Source: Proteobacteria bacterium UBA7415 (GTDB taxonomy: Bacteria > Pseudomonadota > Gammaproteobacteria > Arenicellales > Arenicellaceae). Taken from it: 64,000 bases of DNA. Below the pieces are notes generated by a model. It was not told where the DNA came from, searched no databases, and saw only the letters and a list, made by a program, of their open reading frames with translations. The DNA lies in assembly GCA_002470515.1 (NCBI GenBank), contig DKML01000027.1:27724-91723 (forward strand), read 5' to 3'. Every line of letters begins with the position of its first letter. Within the stretch, counting starts at the first letter, position 1. This document shows, one piece after another, positions 8,599 to 17,198 of the stretch. The position numbers were made by a program, and so were the translations under genes.

Positions 8599-9206
8599 TC
8601 ATTTGGGTTTTCGAGTGCCGTGAATTCGATACACTTCGCGCCAAGACTCCCTATCAGCAGACCACTCGAGCTTCCACTCGAATGTATTGTCGGTAATATC
8701 AAAAAACTTGATCAGGCTGTAGTTTCCTTTCGGGTCTTTGTCGTCCCGCAACATAACTATTTCTGCGTCGTTTGAGACAGCTGTAAGATTCATAGGCTTT
8801 TTGGATGCAGTAGTTAGCCATGTCAAAACCCACTTTTTCTCTAGTGGATTATATATTCTTAAGTTAATTCCGCGTTGACGGCTACTTTCGTCCTCAAGTG
8901 GTTCTGATACGGGTGGGGAGGTGTAATTATCTTGAATACCCCAACCATCAAACGCCCAAAAGAAATCCCAGTCGGCGCCTGTACTTGCTTGCCATCCCAA
9001 TCCATCGGGCTTTAGACCTTCTTCAGTGGTTGACCAACGACCAGCCATTTTGCCCCAATGTTGAAGCTCAGCTGGAGCTCCTTCGGCCATTTCACCAGGG
9101 TTGAAGATAGTGGCCGTATCGGCTTTTGCTAGCACGCTATTAGGAGCGATGCGATAGATGCGGCCTTAAGCAGCAACGAAAGAATACTGGATAGGATATT
9201 TTTCAT
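8599..9206 (-). pseudogene. Secreted protein of unknown function; signal peptide in a different frame from the body
   Basis: The main frame (GTG at 9135, 178 residues) encodes a soluble domain rich in Trp: LQHWGKMAGRWSTTEE, then DWDFFWAFDGWGIQDNY and WKLEWSADRESWREVYRIHG. This resembles small lipocalin-like DUF1579-type domains, but I cannot confirm the family. Directly upstream, an ATG at 9206 with a good ribosome binding site (AAGAG) starts a textbook signal peptide (MKNILSSILSLLL and onward) that stops after 26 codons in a different frame, right at the start of the main frame. The simplest reading is a one-base indel between about 9140 and 9170 that separates signal from body; a sequencing error would look the same. 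If the GTG is the true start, the protein would be cytoplasmic. Confidence 0.55.
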
Positions 9207-9473
9207 TAGTTTTAGCTCTTAATGGTTTCAAATCAGGTTAGCTCTTGGCCTCTAACTCCCTTCAAGAAACTTACCCAAAATTTAGAGTAAGGCGAAAGTA
9301 GACTAAATGTAGAAATGTTAAACATTTCAATTCCGAACATTTTCTTAACACTAATCCAAACAATATTGGACACTTATGCCCACTTGCATCAGAATGTTTT
9401 TTTCTGTGTCGGCTTACCTGTCAAGTTCCACAGTAACGAGCACAACAGTCATTTTTTCATTCTAGGTAATGCT

Positions 9474-9848
9474 ATGAATACTCTATTTAAGGTTGCTATC
9501 GGCATCCCCGCCCTATTTTTCATCTTTATTGGCGTTCGTTGGGCTGTTGACCCTAGTGGTGCAGCTGACATGCTCGGCATGTCTTTGTTGAGTGGTTTAG
9601 GTTTAAGCTCGCAAATCGGTGATGTTGGCGCCCTCTTCTTGAGCATGGGGGTAATGATGCTGTTGGCTCTGGTCAGTCGTCAACCCATCTGGTTTTATGC
9701 TCCTGCCATGATGCTGCTAATGGTGGCCAGCTTTAGGTTAATAGCCTGGCTGGTTCATGGTGCCGCTTTTGCTTACCAAGAATTGGCAGTAGAAATCATT
9801 GTTTCTACCCTGCTGATCATTGCAGCAGCGCGCATTAAGAACGACTAG
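9474..9848 (+). CDS. Small four-helix membrane protein (DUF4345-like)
   Basis: Starting at the ATG at 9474, preceded by TAGGT six bases upstream, this gives 124 residues with about four hydrophobic segments (VAIGIPALFFIFIGVRWA, GALFLSMGVMMLLALV, IWFYAPAMMLLMVASFRL, LAVEIIVSTLLIIAAA). The frame extends upstream to an ATG at 9315, but that extension has unlikely composition and no good ribosome binding site. Length and layout resemble DUF4345 proteins, but this is a tentative match. It lies nine bases upstream of the sulfatase gene in the same direction and is probably in its operon. Confidence 0.65.
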   Translation: MNTLFKVAIGIPALFFIFIGVRWAVDPSGAADMLGMSLLSGLGLSSQIGDVGALFLSMGVMMLLALVSRQPIWFYAPAMMLLMVASFRLIAWLVHGAAFAYQELAVEIIVSTLLIIAAARIKND

Positions 9849-9857
9849 AGAAATTAC

Positions 9858-11651
9858 ATGACGATGATTAAATTGGCTGTATTAATGCTGATGAGCTTCG
9901 CAATGTTTGGGACTGCTTCAGCTCAAATTAATGCACCAGTCTCTGAGCCATCACGACCTAACATCGTTCTAATTTTGGCAGATGACCTAGGCTACTCAGA
10001 TATAGGACCTTTTGGCAGTGAGATAAACACGCCGAATCTGTCTGCCCTTGCCGAAAATGGCATTCGCTTTAGTAATTACCACACGGCGGCAAGTTGCGCC
10101 CCTTCGCGCTCGATGTTGTTAACGGGGGTCGATAGTCACCGCGCTGGAGTACCTAATATTCCCGAAGCGATACCACCTGAGCAGATCACGCAGACAAATT
10201 ACCAAGGCGTATTGAGTAAAAACGTGGTGACAGTTGCGACGCTTCTTGAGGATCAAGGCTATCACACGGTTATGGCTGGAAAATGGCATCTTGGCATGGA
10301 GCCTGATCAATTGCCGAGTAGCCGTGGGTTCAAACGTACAATTACTATGGCCGATACGGGTGCAGACAATTGGGAGCAGAGGCCTTATCTACCGATATAC
10401 AAGAAGGCTAATTGGTTTGCTGATGGTAAAGAAACCACCCTACCCGATGACTTTTACTCTTCTGAGCTTTTGGTAGACAAAACCATCGAGTTTATTGAAG
10501 AAAAACAAGACAAACAGCCATTTTTCGCGTACATCCCCTTTCAGGCGGTACACATTCCAGTTCAATCTCCAAAACATTTTACCGATAAATACTTGGATAC
10601 CTACAGCGATGGCTGGGACGCTTTGCGAAAACAACGTCAGAGCAAAGCAGTTGCTTTGGGGCATGTGCCTGCCGACAGCCAAATGGTAAAAATGCAATCT
10701 ACCGCAGATTGGCAGTCTTTAGATGAAGAAGAAAAGCGGTATCAATCCAAGCGTATGGCCGTCTACGCCGGCATGGTCGAGGCGATGGATCATCATATTG
10801 GTCGCTTGGTCGAACACCTCAAACAGTCGGGCCAATATGACAACACAGTATTCATTTTCACTTCCGACAATGGTGCAGAATACAACGGTTGGAATGACCA
10901 ACTGAATTTGAGAAATAGACTCCTTCAATGGTATATGGGGTACAGCCTAGATTTGGATAATCTGGGGCTAAAAGGTAGTTTTAACGCCATAGGTCCAAGT
11001 TTTGCAAGTGCTGCCGCATCGCCCCTTTCCTTCTACAAATTCTATTCCGGTGAAGGCGGCTTGCGAGTGCCACTAATAATTGCAGGAGACCCAATAGCTG
11101 CAAACAACGCGCACTCTAGAGCATTTACCTTTGTCACCGATATTACGCCCACAATATTGGAACTCAGCAATATTACGAGACCTGAATCACGCTACGGTGG
11201 CCGGACGATAGAACCCATTATTGGTAAGAGCCTGATCCCGTTACTCAATGGCAATGCGGAACGTGTGTATAACGAATCCGACACAGTTGCGTATGAAATC
11301 GGTGGCAATGCCGCCCTTTTCCAAGATGATTACAAGATCATGAAAAATCGTGGGCCTATGGGCGGTGATCAATGGCAACTTTTTAATATTGCTCTTGATC
11401 CGGGCGAGACGGTTAATTTGGCAGAAGACATGCCCGAGCGTTTTGAGTCGATGCTTGGTCTTTACGATGACTACGTCCAAAAAAATGGCGTGTTACCCGT
11501 TTCGGCTGAATACGTACAGATTGTTCAAGTGTTCATTAATGGTTTCAGAGATGTACAGGGTATGCGCTTGCTGGTTCTCGTATTAAGCGGGTTAGTTGTT
11601 ATGCTTGTAGTTCTTACAGCTTATTCAGTTCGAGTAAAAAATAGAACCTAA
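9858..11651 (+). CDS. Sulfatase (arylsulfatase family), exported and C-terminally anchored
   Basis: A 597-residue protein with an N-terminal signal peptide (MIKLAVLMLMSFAMFGTASA) and the alkaline phosphatase-like sulfatase fold. NIVLILADDLGYSDIGPFG provides metal ligands, and CAPSRSMLLTG carries the C-x-P-S-R signature whose Cys, about residue 80, is converted to formylglycine. Also present are MAGKWHLGM and FIFTSDNGAEYNGWN. A C-terminal hydrophobic helix (MRLLVLVLSGLVVMLVVLTA) suggests anchoring in the inner membrane with the catalytic domain in the periplasm. Substrates of this family are sulfated polysaccharides or aryl sulfates; which one cannot be read here. No formylglycine-generating enzyme gene is in the window. 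It follows a small membrane protein by nine bases. Confidence 0.9.
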   Translation: MTMIKLAVLMLMSFAMFGTASAQINAPVSEPSRPNIVLILADDLGYSDIGPFGSEINTPNLSALAENGIRFSNYHTAASCAPSRSMLLTGVDSHRAGVPNIPEAIPPEQITQTNYQGVLSKNVVTVATLLEDQGYHTVMAGKWHLGMEPDQLPSSRGFKRTITMADTGADNWEQRPYLPIYKKANWFADGKETTLPDDFYSSELLVDKTIEFIEEKQDKQPFFAYIPFQAVHIPVQSPKHFTDKYLDTYSDGWDALRKQRQSKAVALGHVPADSQMVKMQSTADWQSLDEEEKRYQSKRMAVYAGMVEAMDHHIGRLVEHLKQSGQYDNTVFIFTSDNGAEYNGWNDQLNLRNRLLQWYMGYSLDLDNLGLKGSFNAIGPSFASAAASPLSFYKFYSGEGGLRVPLIIAGDPIAANNAHSRAFTFVTDITPTILELSNITRPESRYGGRTIEPIIGKSLIPLLNGNAERVYNESDTVAYEIGGNAALFQDDYKIMKNRGPMGGDQWQLFNIALDPGETVNLAEDMPERFESMLGLYDDYVQKNGVLPVSAEYVQIVQVFINGFRDVQGMRLLVLVLSGLVVMLVVLTAYSVRVKNRT

Positions 11652-11734
11652 ACGCGAGCTTCTAGCAGACTTGAGGCTTAAACCGACGCTGTCGAGTCTG
11701 TCGACTAACCACTAAAAAACTACACCCTTGCCTT

Positions 11735-12406
11735 ATGGAAGCAATTATTGACCTAGATGCCGAGATAGCGAAAGCCGCCGAAGATGCTGCTTTCAGCCTA
11801 ATAGGAAATGATCTTTTAGGTAAGGGATATAGCGTCAGAGTGAACTCTTTACCGCATTCTCTCGCTGACTTATTAAACGAGCGAGTCGTTTCAATATCAG
11901 ATTCGTCATTTCAGACGGCAGCGATAGGTCCAGCTCAAAACACAATGCAAAATAACTTTGTCCGCAGCCAAAAGCTAAAGTGGATAACGGGCGACTCCGA
12001 CGCAAGCATCCAATGGTTGAGTTGGGCTGAACGCTTGCAGGTTCATCTAAATCGAAGCTTATTCTTAGGTTTGTTCTCATTTGAGAGTCATTACGCACAT
12101 TACCAGCCAGGCGACTTTTACAAGCGTCATTATGATGCGTTTCGTGGCAAAGTCGGCCGGACTGTATCGATAGTCGTTTACCTAAATACTAATTGGTTGC
12201 CAACGGATGGCGGCGAACTGGTTATCTACAATGGTGATGACGACAAGAAAGGCCTAAAAGTAATGCCTAGTTACGCTACAGTCGTTGTGTTCTTAAGTTC
12301 AGAGTATCCACATGAAGTATTGCGCACAAATAGAGACCGCTATTCAATTGCTGGCTGGTTTAGTACTAACACCAGTATTGCCTCGCGAGTTGACCCACCT
12401 GAATAA
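11735..12406 (+). CDS. 2-oxoglutarate/Fe(II)-dependent dioxygenase, prolyl-4-hydroxylase-like
   Basis: A 223-residue protein whose second half has the P4Hc signature. The iron ligands are in YKRHYDAF (H-x-D) and YPHEV (distal His), and the 2-oxoglutarate-binding Arg is in DRYSIAGWF. The strands TVSIVVYLNTNWLPTDGGEL and SYATVVVFLSS complete the double-stranded beta-helix. These enzymes hydroxylate proteins or small molecules, and bacterial members related to SM-20/PHD-type hydroxylases act on, for example, elongation factor Tu, but no target can be assigned here. No signal peptide. It stands alone, 83 bp after the sulfatase. Confidence 0.85.
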   Translation: MEAIIDLDAEIAKAAEDAAFSLIGNDLLGKGYSVRVNSLPHSLADLLNERVVSISDSSFQTAAIGPAQNTMQNNFVRSQKLKWITGDSDASIQWLSWAERLQVHLNRSLFLGLFSFESHYAHYQPGDFYKRHYDAFRGKVGRTVSIVVYLNTNWLPTDGGELVIYNGDDDKKGLKVMPSYATVVVFLSSEYPHEVLRTNRDRYSIAGWFSTNTSIASRVDPPE

Positions 12407-12566
12407 GCGACTTTACCTTGTTGTATACCCTCAGAGAGCATGGAGGTTTGCATACGCTGAATGTAAGATGGTGGCCTTCGTCAATCAGAATGTTTGCTCT
12501 TTTTTGCATTAACACCCTGGTTCTTACGGCGTACTAACACCGATTTCTTTCACAATAAAAACAATA

Positions 12567-13250
12567 ATGAACGAGAAACTAGAGCGTATTCGAAGCCTAC
12601 ATCTTTTTGCAGCCCTTTCTGACGAGCAATTTGATGCGTTAACGGCGAAAACCAGACCTTCCTCACTGGATAAATCTCAGCCATTGTTTCGTAGGGGCGA
12701 CGATGCGTCATCGTTCTATGTGTTGACCGAAGGTGCTATCAAGCTGTCAATGGATTCGCCTCAAGGCATCGAGAAAGTATTGATGATAGTGCGTCCTTAC
12801 GAGCTTTTTGCAGAGGCCGTTATGTTTATGGAAAAACACCAGTTTCCGGTCAACGCCATTGCTCTACAGCCCAGTGAGGTGATTGGTTTCGACGCAAAGC
12901 TCCTCATTAGTTTTCTACGCGAATCACCAGACCTCTGCCTAAATATGCTGTCGATGCTGAGCGTGAGATTGCATCGTCATGTTAACGAAATAGAAACACT
13001 GTCAACTCAGAATTCAACCTGCAGAGTACTCAATTACCTGAGCTCACAGATAACAGAAGACGGTAGCAACCAAGCCAACCTCGTTTTAGATACGTCTAAA
13101 AAAAATCTAGCCTCTAGGCTCTCGATCACGCCAGAGACATTTTCAAGAATATTACACAAGCTCACAATAGATGAGATTCTAGGAATCAACGGCCGAAAAA
13201 TATTGATACGGGATATAAGCAAATACCGCCGCTATGCGAGTGAAGCGTAA
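12567..13250 (+). CDS. Crp/Fnr-family transcriptional regulator, DNR/NNR-like
   Basis: A 227-residue protein with an N-terminal cyclic-nucleotide-binding-like beta-roll (LFRRGDDASSFYVLTEGAIKL) and a C-terminal winged helix-turn-helix (NLASRLSITPETFSRILHKL). It lacks the N-terminal Cys cluster that holds the [4Fe-4S] cluster in FNR, which places it with the DNR/NNR type that senses nitric oxide through haem. It is convergent with norZ, and FNR/DNR-type palindromes stand upstream of norZ and nnrS, so control of these genes by this regulator is a good inference. The helix-turn-helix contains the E and SR positions expected for TTGAT half-sites. Confidence 0.85.
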   Translation: MNEKLERIRSLHLFAALSDEQFDALTAKTRPSSLDKSQPLFRRGDDASSFYVLTEGAIKLSMDSPQGIEKVLMIVRPYELFAEAVMFMEKHQFPVNAIALQPSEVIGFDAKLLISFLRESPDLCLNMLSMLSVRLHRHVNEIETLSTQNSTCRVLNYLSSQITEDGSNQANLVLDTSKKNLASRLSITPETFSRILHKLTIDEILGINGRKILIRDISKYRRYASEA

Positions 13251-13363
13251 CTCAGGAAGCTAAGCTCCAAACGATAGCGAGATACCGCTTACTAAGTAGG
13301 CCTAAATGGTAGGTAGACCTAGATAGTAGATAAACCAAGTTGAGGGTTACCTATTACTCTGTT

Positions 13364-15643
13364 TCAGAGAGTGTTTTTAGTACGCATTAACTTGATTAGA
13401 AACATAACTAAGGCAAATGCGCCAAACGCGAATACAGTGTCGCCTGGAACCCGAGCCCAGACCAAAGACTCCATCACATTACTGTGAATAAAGTCGGCTG
13501 AACGCGCGTACCAATACCCATGTTTGTAGGCATTAATCGTTTGCCAGATACCGGCTGGCACTAATGACATAAACACCATCATCGCCAAGCCAATATTAAA
13601 GCTCCAGAACGACCACTTCAGCCATTTTTCGTCCCACACTTTGTGCGCAGTGAGGCCTCGCAGACAAAACAGCATTAAGCCAATACCTAGCATTCCATAC
13701 ACGCCAAACAATGCAGCATGTCCGTGCGATGCGGTCGTATTCAGACCTTGCATGTAATACAGAGCAAGCGGTGGGTTAATCAAGAACCCAAGTAAGCCAG
13801 CACCAATGAAATTCCAAAATAGGACCGCCGAGAAAAACATGAGTGGCCACTTATAATATTCCAGCCATGGCGCTTTCGACTCAATCTTAGCGTGATTGTA
13901 TGCCTCAAATCCAATCACAACTAAGGGCACTACTTCAAAGGCTGACATCACACCGCCGATCGCCAAAATAGCGATTGGTGTACCACTGAAATACAAGTGA
14001 TGGAATGTGCCCAGCACGCCAGCGTTGAGGAAAATAATCGTCGCGAACAAGACCGAAATCACCGCCGTGCTGTAGCGCAACAATCCTAAGCGCACAAACA
14101 ATACTGCGATAATGGTGGTTGCGAACACTTCGAAAACGCCCTCTACCCAAAGATGCACAACCCACCAGCGCCAGTACTCCATAACACTGATGTGCGTTTC
14201 TTGCCCATACATTAAACCTGCGCCGTACAACAAGCCAATGGCTGTTGATGCGACAACAAGAAGAAACATCAAGGACTTATTATTGCCCGTACGCAATGCT
14301 GGCCATAGAGCCCGAACCATTAACGTTAGCCATAACAGTAACCCGATAAACAGGAATATCTGCCAAAAACGTCCAAGGTCAATGTATTCATAACCTTGGT
14401 GGCCAAACCAAAAACTATAGGTCAACGACGTGAACCACTGTTTGATACCTAACCACTCACCGGTCATAGATCCGACCACAATGATCAAGAGGCAGATAAA
14501 CAGAAAGTTAACTCCGAATCGTTGAAAACGTGGCTCTTTGCCTGAAATCATCGGCGCAAAATACAACCCCGTAGCCAACCAGGCTGTTGCAATCCACAAC
14601 ACAGCGAGCTGGGTGTGCCATGTTCTGGATACGGCATAAGGCAGGTATTCAGCCAAAGGAAATCCATAAAAATCTTGGCCTTCTACAGCGTAGTGAGCCG
14701 TGACGATTCCAAGAAATATCTGCAATCCTATTAGCGCAATAACGGTCCAAAAATACTTTTCGGTAGCACGCATTGAAGGTGTTATCTCAACATCAGCCAA
14801 CATGTCTTGCGTTGCTACACCATTTTCAGGCTCCATGTCGTCTCGCCATGCGTCATATTGACCAACATAAAACCAAACCAATACTCCGATACCACCTAGC
14901 AGTAGTAACACACTAACAAAGGTCCAAACAAATAGAGGCGCTGCTGGTGTATTGCCAACTAGCGGATCGTGTGGCCAATTACTGGTATAAGACACTTCGC
15001 CTTCAGGTCGAAGGGTAACAGCGCTCCACGATGTCCAAAACACAAAGCCTGTAAATGCATGCAAATTTTCATCAGAAAGCGATAGGGATTTTGCGAACGC
15101 GTACTGTTCTTTAAGTTCTTGACCTTCTTCAGTAACCGCCGTTTGAAAAACAGACCCGTAGTGCTGTTTTACCGTTTCTACGGCCATCGCTCGATCGTTC
15201 GACACGGTAATGATTTCAGTATCCGCTACATATGTGTTGCGCTTCATTTCATGCCTTAGCGCAACAGCCAGAACGTCTTGTTCTTGCTGACTCAGCTCGG
15301 TACTGTCCATTTGGTGTTGCCGTTGCGCGGCGATATTCAACAATGCCACCGCTTCTCTGTGCAACCAGTCCGCACTCCAGTCAGGAGCCAAATAACTACC
15401 GTGCCCCCAAATTGAACCACGCTGCATGCCCCCAATGGACTGCCATACCTTTTGACCCTGCATAATGTCCTCAGATGTATACACAACGGTGCCATCTTCA
15501 GATTGAACCACACTCGGTATTGGGGGAGCTTGATGATAGATCTCGCTACCGAAGTACAACAAGATGGAGAACATTACGACCATGGATACGGTTAGTACGA
15601 CCCATAAGCGTTTAATGGTAAAGAGAGTATTGTATTTTGACAT
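13364..15643 (-). CDS. norZ: Quinol-dependent nitric oxide reductase (qNor)
   Basis: A 759-residue protein, the usual length for single-subunit qNor. The N-terminal extension between the first two helices carries the fused NorC-like region (IWGHGSYLAPDWSADWLHRE). It is followed by the NorB-like body with 12 further membrane helices, the haem and FeB ligands in WHTQLAVLWIATAWL, the stretch beginning WRWWVVHLWVEGVFEVF, and HGHAALFGVYGMLGIG. The enzyme reduces 2 NO to N2O with electrons from quinol, for detoxification or denitrification. No nitrite or N2O reductase is seen in the window, so a detoxification role is plausible. A near-perfect FNR/DNR box lies about 150 bases upstream of its start. 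Confidence 0.95.
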   Translation of the reverse strand: MSKYNTLFTIKRLWVVLTVSMVVMFSILLYFGSEIYHQAPPIPSVVQSEDGTVVYTSEDIMQGQKVWQSIGGMQRGSIWGHGSYLAPDWSADWLHREAVALLNIAAQRQHQMDSTELSQQEQDVLAVALRHEMKRNTYVADTEIITVSNDRAMAVETVKQHYGSVFQTAVTEEGQELKEQYAFAKSLSLSDENLHAFTGFVFWTSWSAVTLRPEGEVSYTSNWPHDPLVGNTPAAPLFVWTFVSVLLLLGGIGVLVWFYVGQYDAWRDDMEPENGVATQDMLADVEITPSMRATEKYFWTVIALIGLQIFLGIVTAHYAVEGQDFYGFPLAEYLPYAVSRTWHTQLAVLWIATAWLATGLYFAPMISGKEPRFQRFGVNFLFICLLIIVVGSMTGEWLGIKQWFTSLTYSFWFGHQGYEYIDLGRFWQIFLFIGLLLWLTLMVRALWPALRTGNNKSLMFLLVVASTAIGLLYGAGLMYGQETHISVMEYWRWWVVHLWVEGVFEVFATTIIAVLFVRLGLLRYSTAVISVLFATIIFLNAGVLGTFHHLYFSGTPIAILAIGGVMSAFEVVPLVVIGFEAYNHAKIESKAPWLEYYKWPLMFFSAVLFWNFIGAGLLGFLINPPLALYYMQGLNTTASHGHAALFGVYGMLGIGLMLFCLRGLTAHKVWDEKWLKWSFWSFNIGLAMMVFMSLVPAGIWQTINAYKHGYWYARSADFIHSNVMESLVWARVPGDTVFAFGAFALVMFLIKLMRTKNTL

Positions 15644-15788
15644 GGCTTTAATAGAGTTGTTATTGGACTAAAATTATGTGCAAGAACTCGTATTTACTCT
15701 AACGCCTAAGTAACCACTAATCCGAAAGGCAAAGTACGGGGCACGCTCAATATCACGACTATCTTAGACGAGCGCTTCGATCTCTCCC

Positions 15789-15802
15789 TTGATAAGCGTC
15801 AA
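15789..15802 (-). promoter_or_regulatory. FNR/DNR-type palindrome upstream of norZ
   Basis: On the minus strand this reads TTGACGCTTATCAA, matching TTGAT-N4-ATCAA at nine of ten positions. It lies about 146 bases upstream of the norZ ATG and just before the end of nnrS. A centre near -41.5 would imply a transcription start about 105 bases upstream of the norZ start codon. Likely bound by the DNR-like regulator at 12.6 kb or by FNR. Confidence 0.7.
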
Positions 15803-15829
15803 GAAAACTTGAGGGCTAACCGAAACACC

Positions 15830-17005
15830 TTAATGATCTACACGGGGCATCAAAAGTATCGGTAAATAGATCCATAAAAAACTCGAAAATGCTCCGATCC
15901 ACAGTACGAAAGAAAGCCGCATCCAGTCAAATGTTAGGCTCGGTATGGCGAGTGGCAGTAGCACTCGCGCAATTGCGCATAGTATAAGCAGCATAAAAGC
16001 CACCTTAACGAGCGTATGGGGTTTGGATATATCTCTTCCTGTGTGGCCAATTGCGACCCGCGACATCATAGATAGTGTTATCAGCGCCACTCCACCTACC
16101 GCGAACGCATGGATAGCAAGATACTTTGAAACGCCTATAAAATAGTGCAGCCCCATTAACAAGAAAGCTAAGCAAATGAATGCGTAGGAGAGGTAAAGTC
16201 CCCACAACAACGGTTTTGTCCATATTCCTTTGGTGTGCCATTGCCCCAGTCTAACTGTGTTTACAACGAACAAGGCCAAGGCAAGTACGCCAGATGTACT
16301 CGAATATGTCGCTGTTAGTTCAAGTACAAAAAACAATAAAAACAAGACAAGACTCGCAATATCTAGCCACCGAAAACTAGCAATGGTCACTTGGTAACCA
16401 ACACCACGAGCGATAAAAAACGGAACTAGATTTTTACCAATGGTCAAAATCAGTCCAATGATTAGAAACAGTCCTCCATATATACCTATACGTGCGCCCT
16501 CTTCCACGTAGCCCAAAGCGCCTAACAAAAACACACTATTGAAGACCATCAGTAATATCACCTTTGAAATCACCGCCATCCGAGGCCACAAGCGCTTTCG
16601 TATTATTGGAATGGTTATTGAAACAAGCAATTGCAGAATAAATAGCAAATCACATAGGCCCGCCACGATTAAAAACTCAGAGCCAAATATGTACAAAACC
16701 CGCGCTGCGCACCAAAACACAAACATCAGCATAAGAGGCTTACCGATGCTGGTAGGCAGTCCCGTCCAATTGGCCACCGCGGTGAGCAAAAACCCAGCCA
16801 CTACCGCTAATGCGTAACCGAAGATCATTTCATGCGCATGCCACTGAAAGATCGAGAGTGGTTCAGTCACAACGTTAAATTGGAACAGATAGACCAGTGA
16901 CCACAGACCGATGGATGCTACAGCGAAAACCCCAGCGCCCATGAAGAAAGGCCTAAATCCAATCTCAAAAAGCGCGATAGGTTGAGCTTTGTTTTTATTC
17001 ATCAC
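15830..17005 (-). CDS. nnrS: NnrS family haem-copper membrane protein
   Basis: A 391-residue protein with about 12 hydrophobic helices. It starts like NnrS proteins (ALFEIGFRPFFMGAGVFAV, then IFQWHAHEMIFGYALAVVAG and FLLTAVANWTG) and has the later YFIGVSKYLAIHAFAVGGV and MMSRVAIGHTGRDI motifs. NnrS is a haem- and copper-containing membrane protein that protects against nitric oxide stress and is usually under NO-responsive control. It stands upstream of norZ in the same direction with a perfect FNR/DNR box 76 bases before its start, so it belongs to the same NO regulon. Confidence 0.9.
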   Translation of the reverse strand: MMNKNKAQPIALFEIGFRPFFMGAGVFAVASIGLWSLVYLFQFNVVTEPLSIFQWHAHEMIFGYALAVVAGFLLTAVANWTGLPTSIGKPLMLMFVFWCAARVLYIFGSEFLIVAGLCDLLFILQLLVSITIPIIRKRLWPRMAVISKVILLMVFNSVFLLGALGYVEEGARIGIYGGLFLIIGLILTIGKNLVPFFIARGVGYQVTIASFRWLDIASLVLFLLFFVLELTATYSSTSGVLALALFVVNTVRLGQWHTKGIWTKPLLWGLYLSYAFICLAFLLMGLHYFIGVSKYLAIHAFAVGGVALITLSMMSRVAIGHTGRDISKPHTLVKVAFMLLILCAIARVLLPLAIPSLTFDWMRLSFVLWIGAFSSFLWIYLPILLMPRVDH

Positions 17006-17080
17006 GTCAATATCCCCTTGTGGATCTCAAGTGTGTTGGGCTTCTAGGTATTGGTATCTCATGATCGATAATTGGCAACA

Positions 17081-17094
17081 TTGATCCTTATCAA
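17081..17094. promoter_or_regulatory. Perfect FNR/DNR box between nnrS and the porin gene
   Basis: TTGATCCTTATCAA matches TTGAT-N4-ATCAA exactly. It sits between divergent genes, with its centre about 83 bases from the nnrS start and about 111 from the porin start. Activation from -41.5 would place a start site about 40 bases upstream of nnrS or about 70 upstream of the porin gene, so it could serve either or both. Confidence 0.85.
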
Positions 17095-17198
17095 TGAACG
17101 CATTAATTTTTCTCACTATTCTTGCCTCGGTGATAGTTCTAACTAGGGCTTTAACCAAAACAATTTACCAAGCGATCGATAACTAAGAGAGGGACCAA

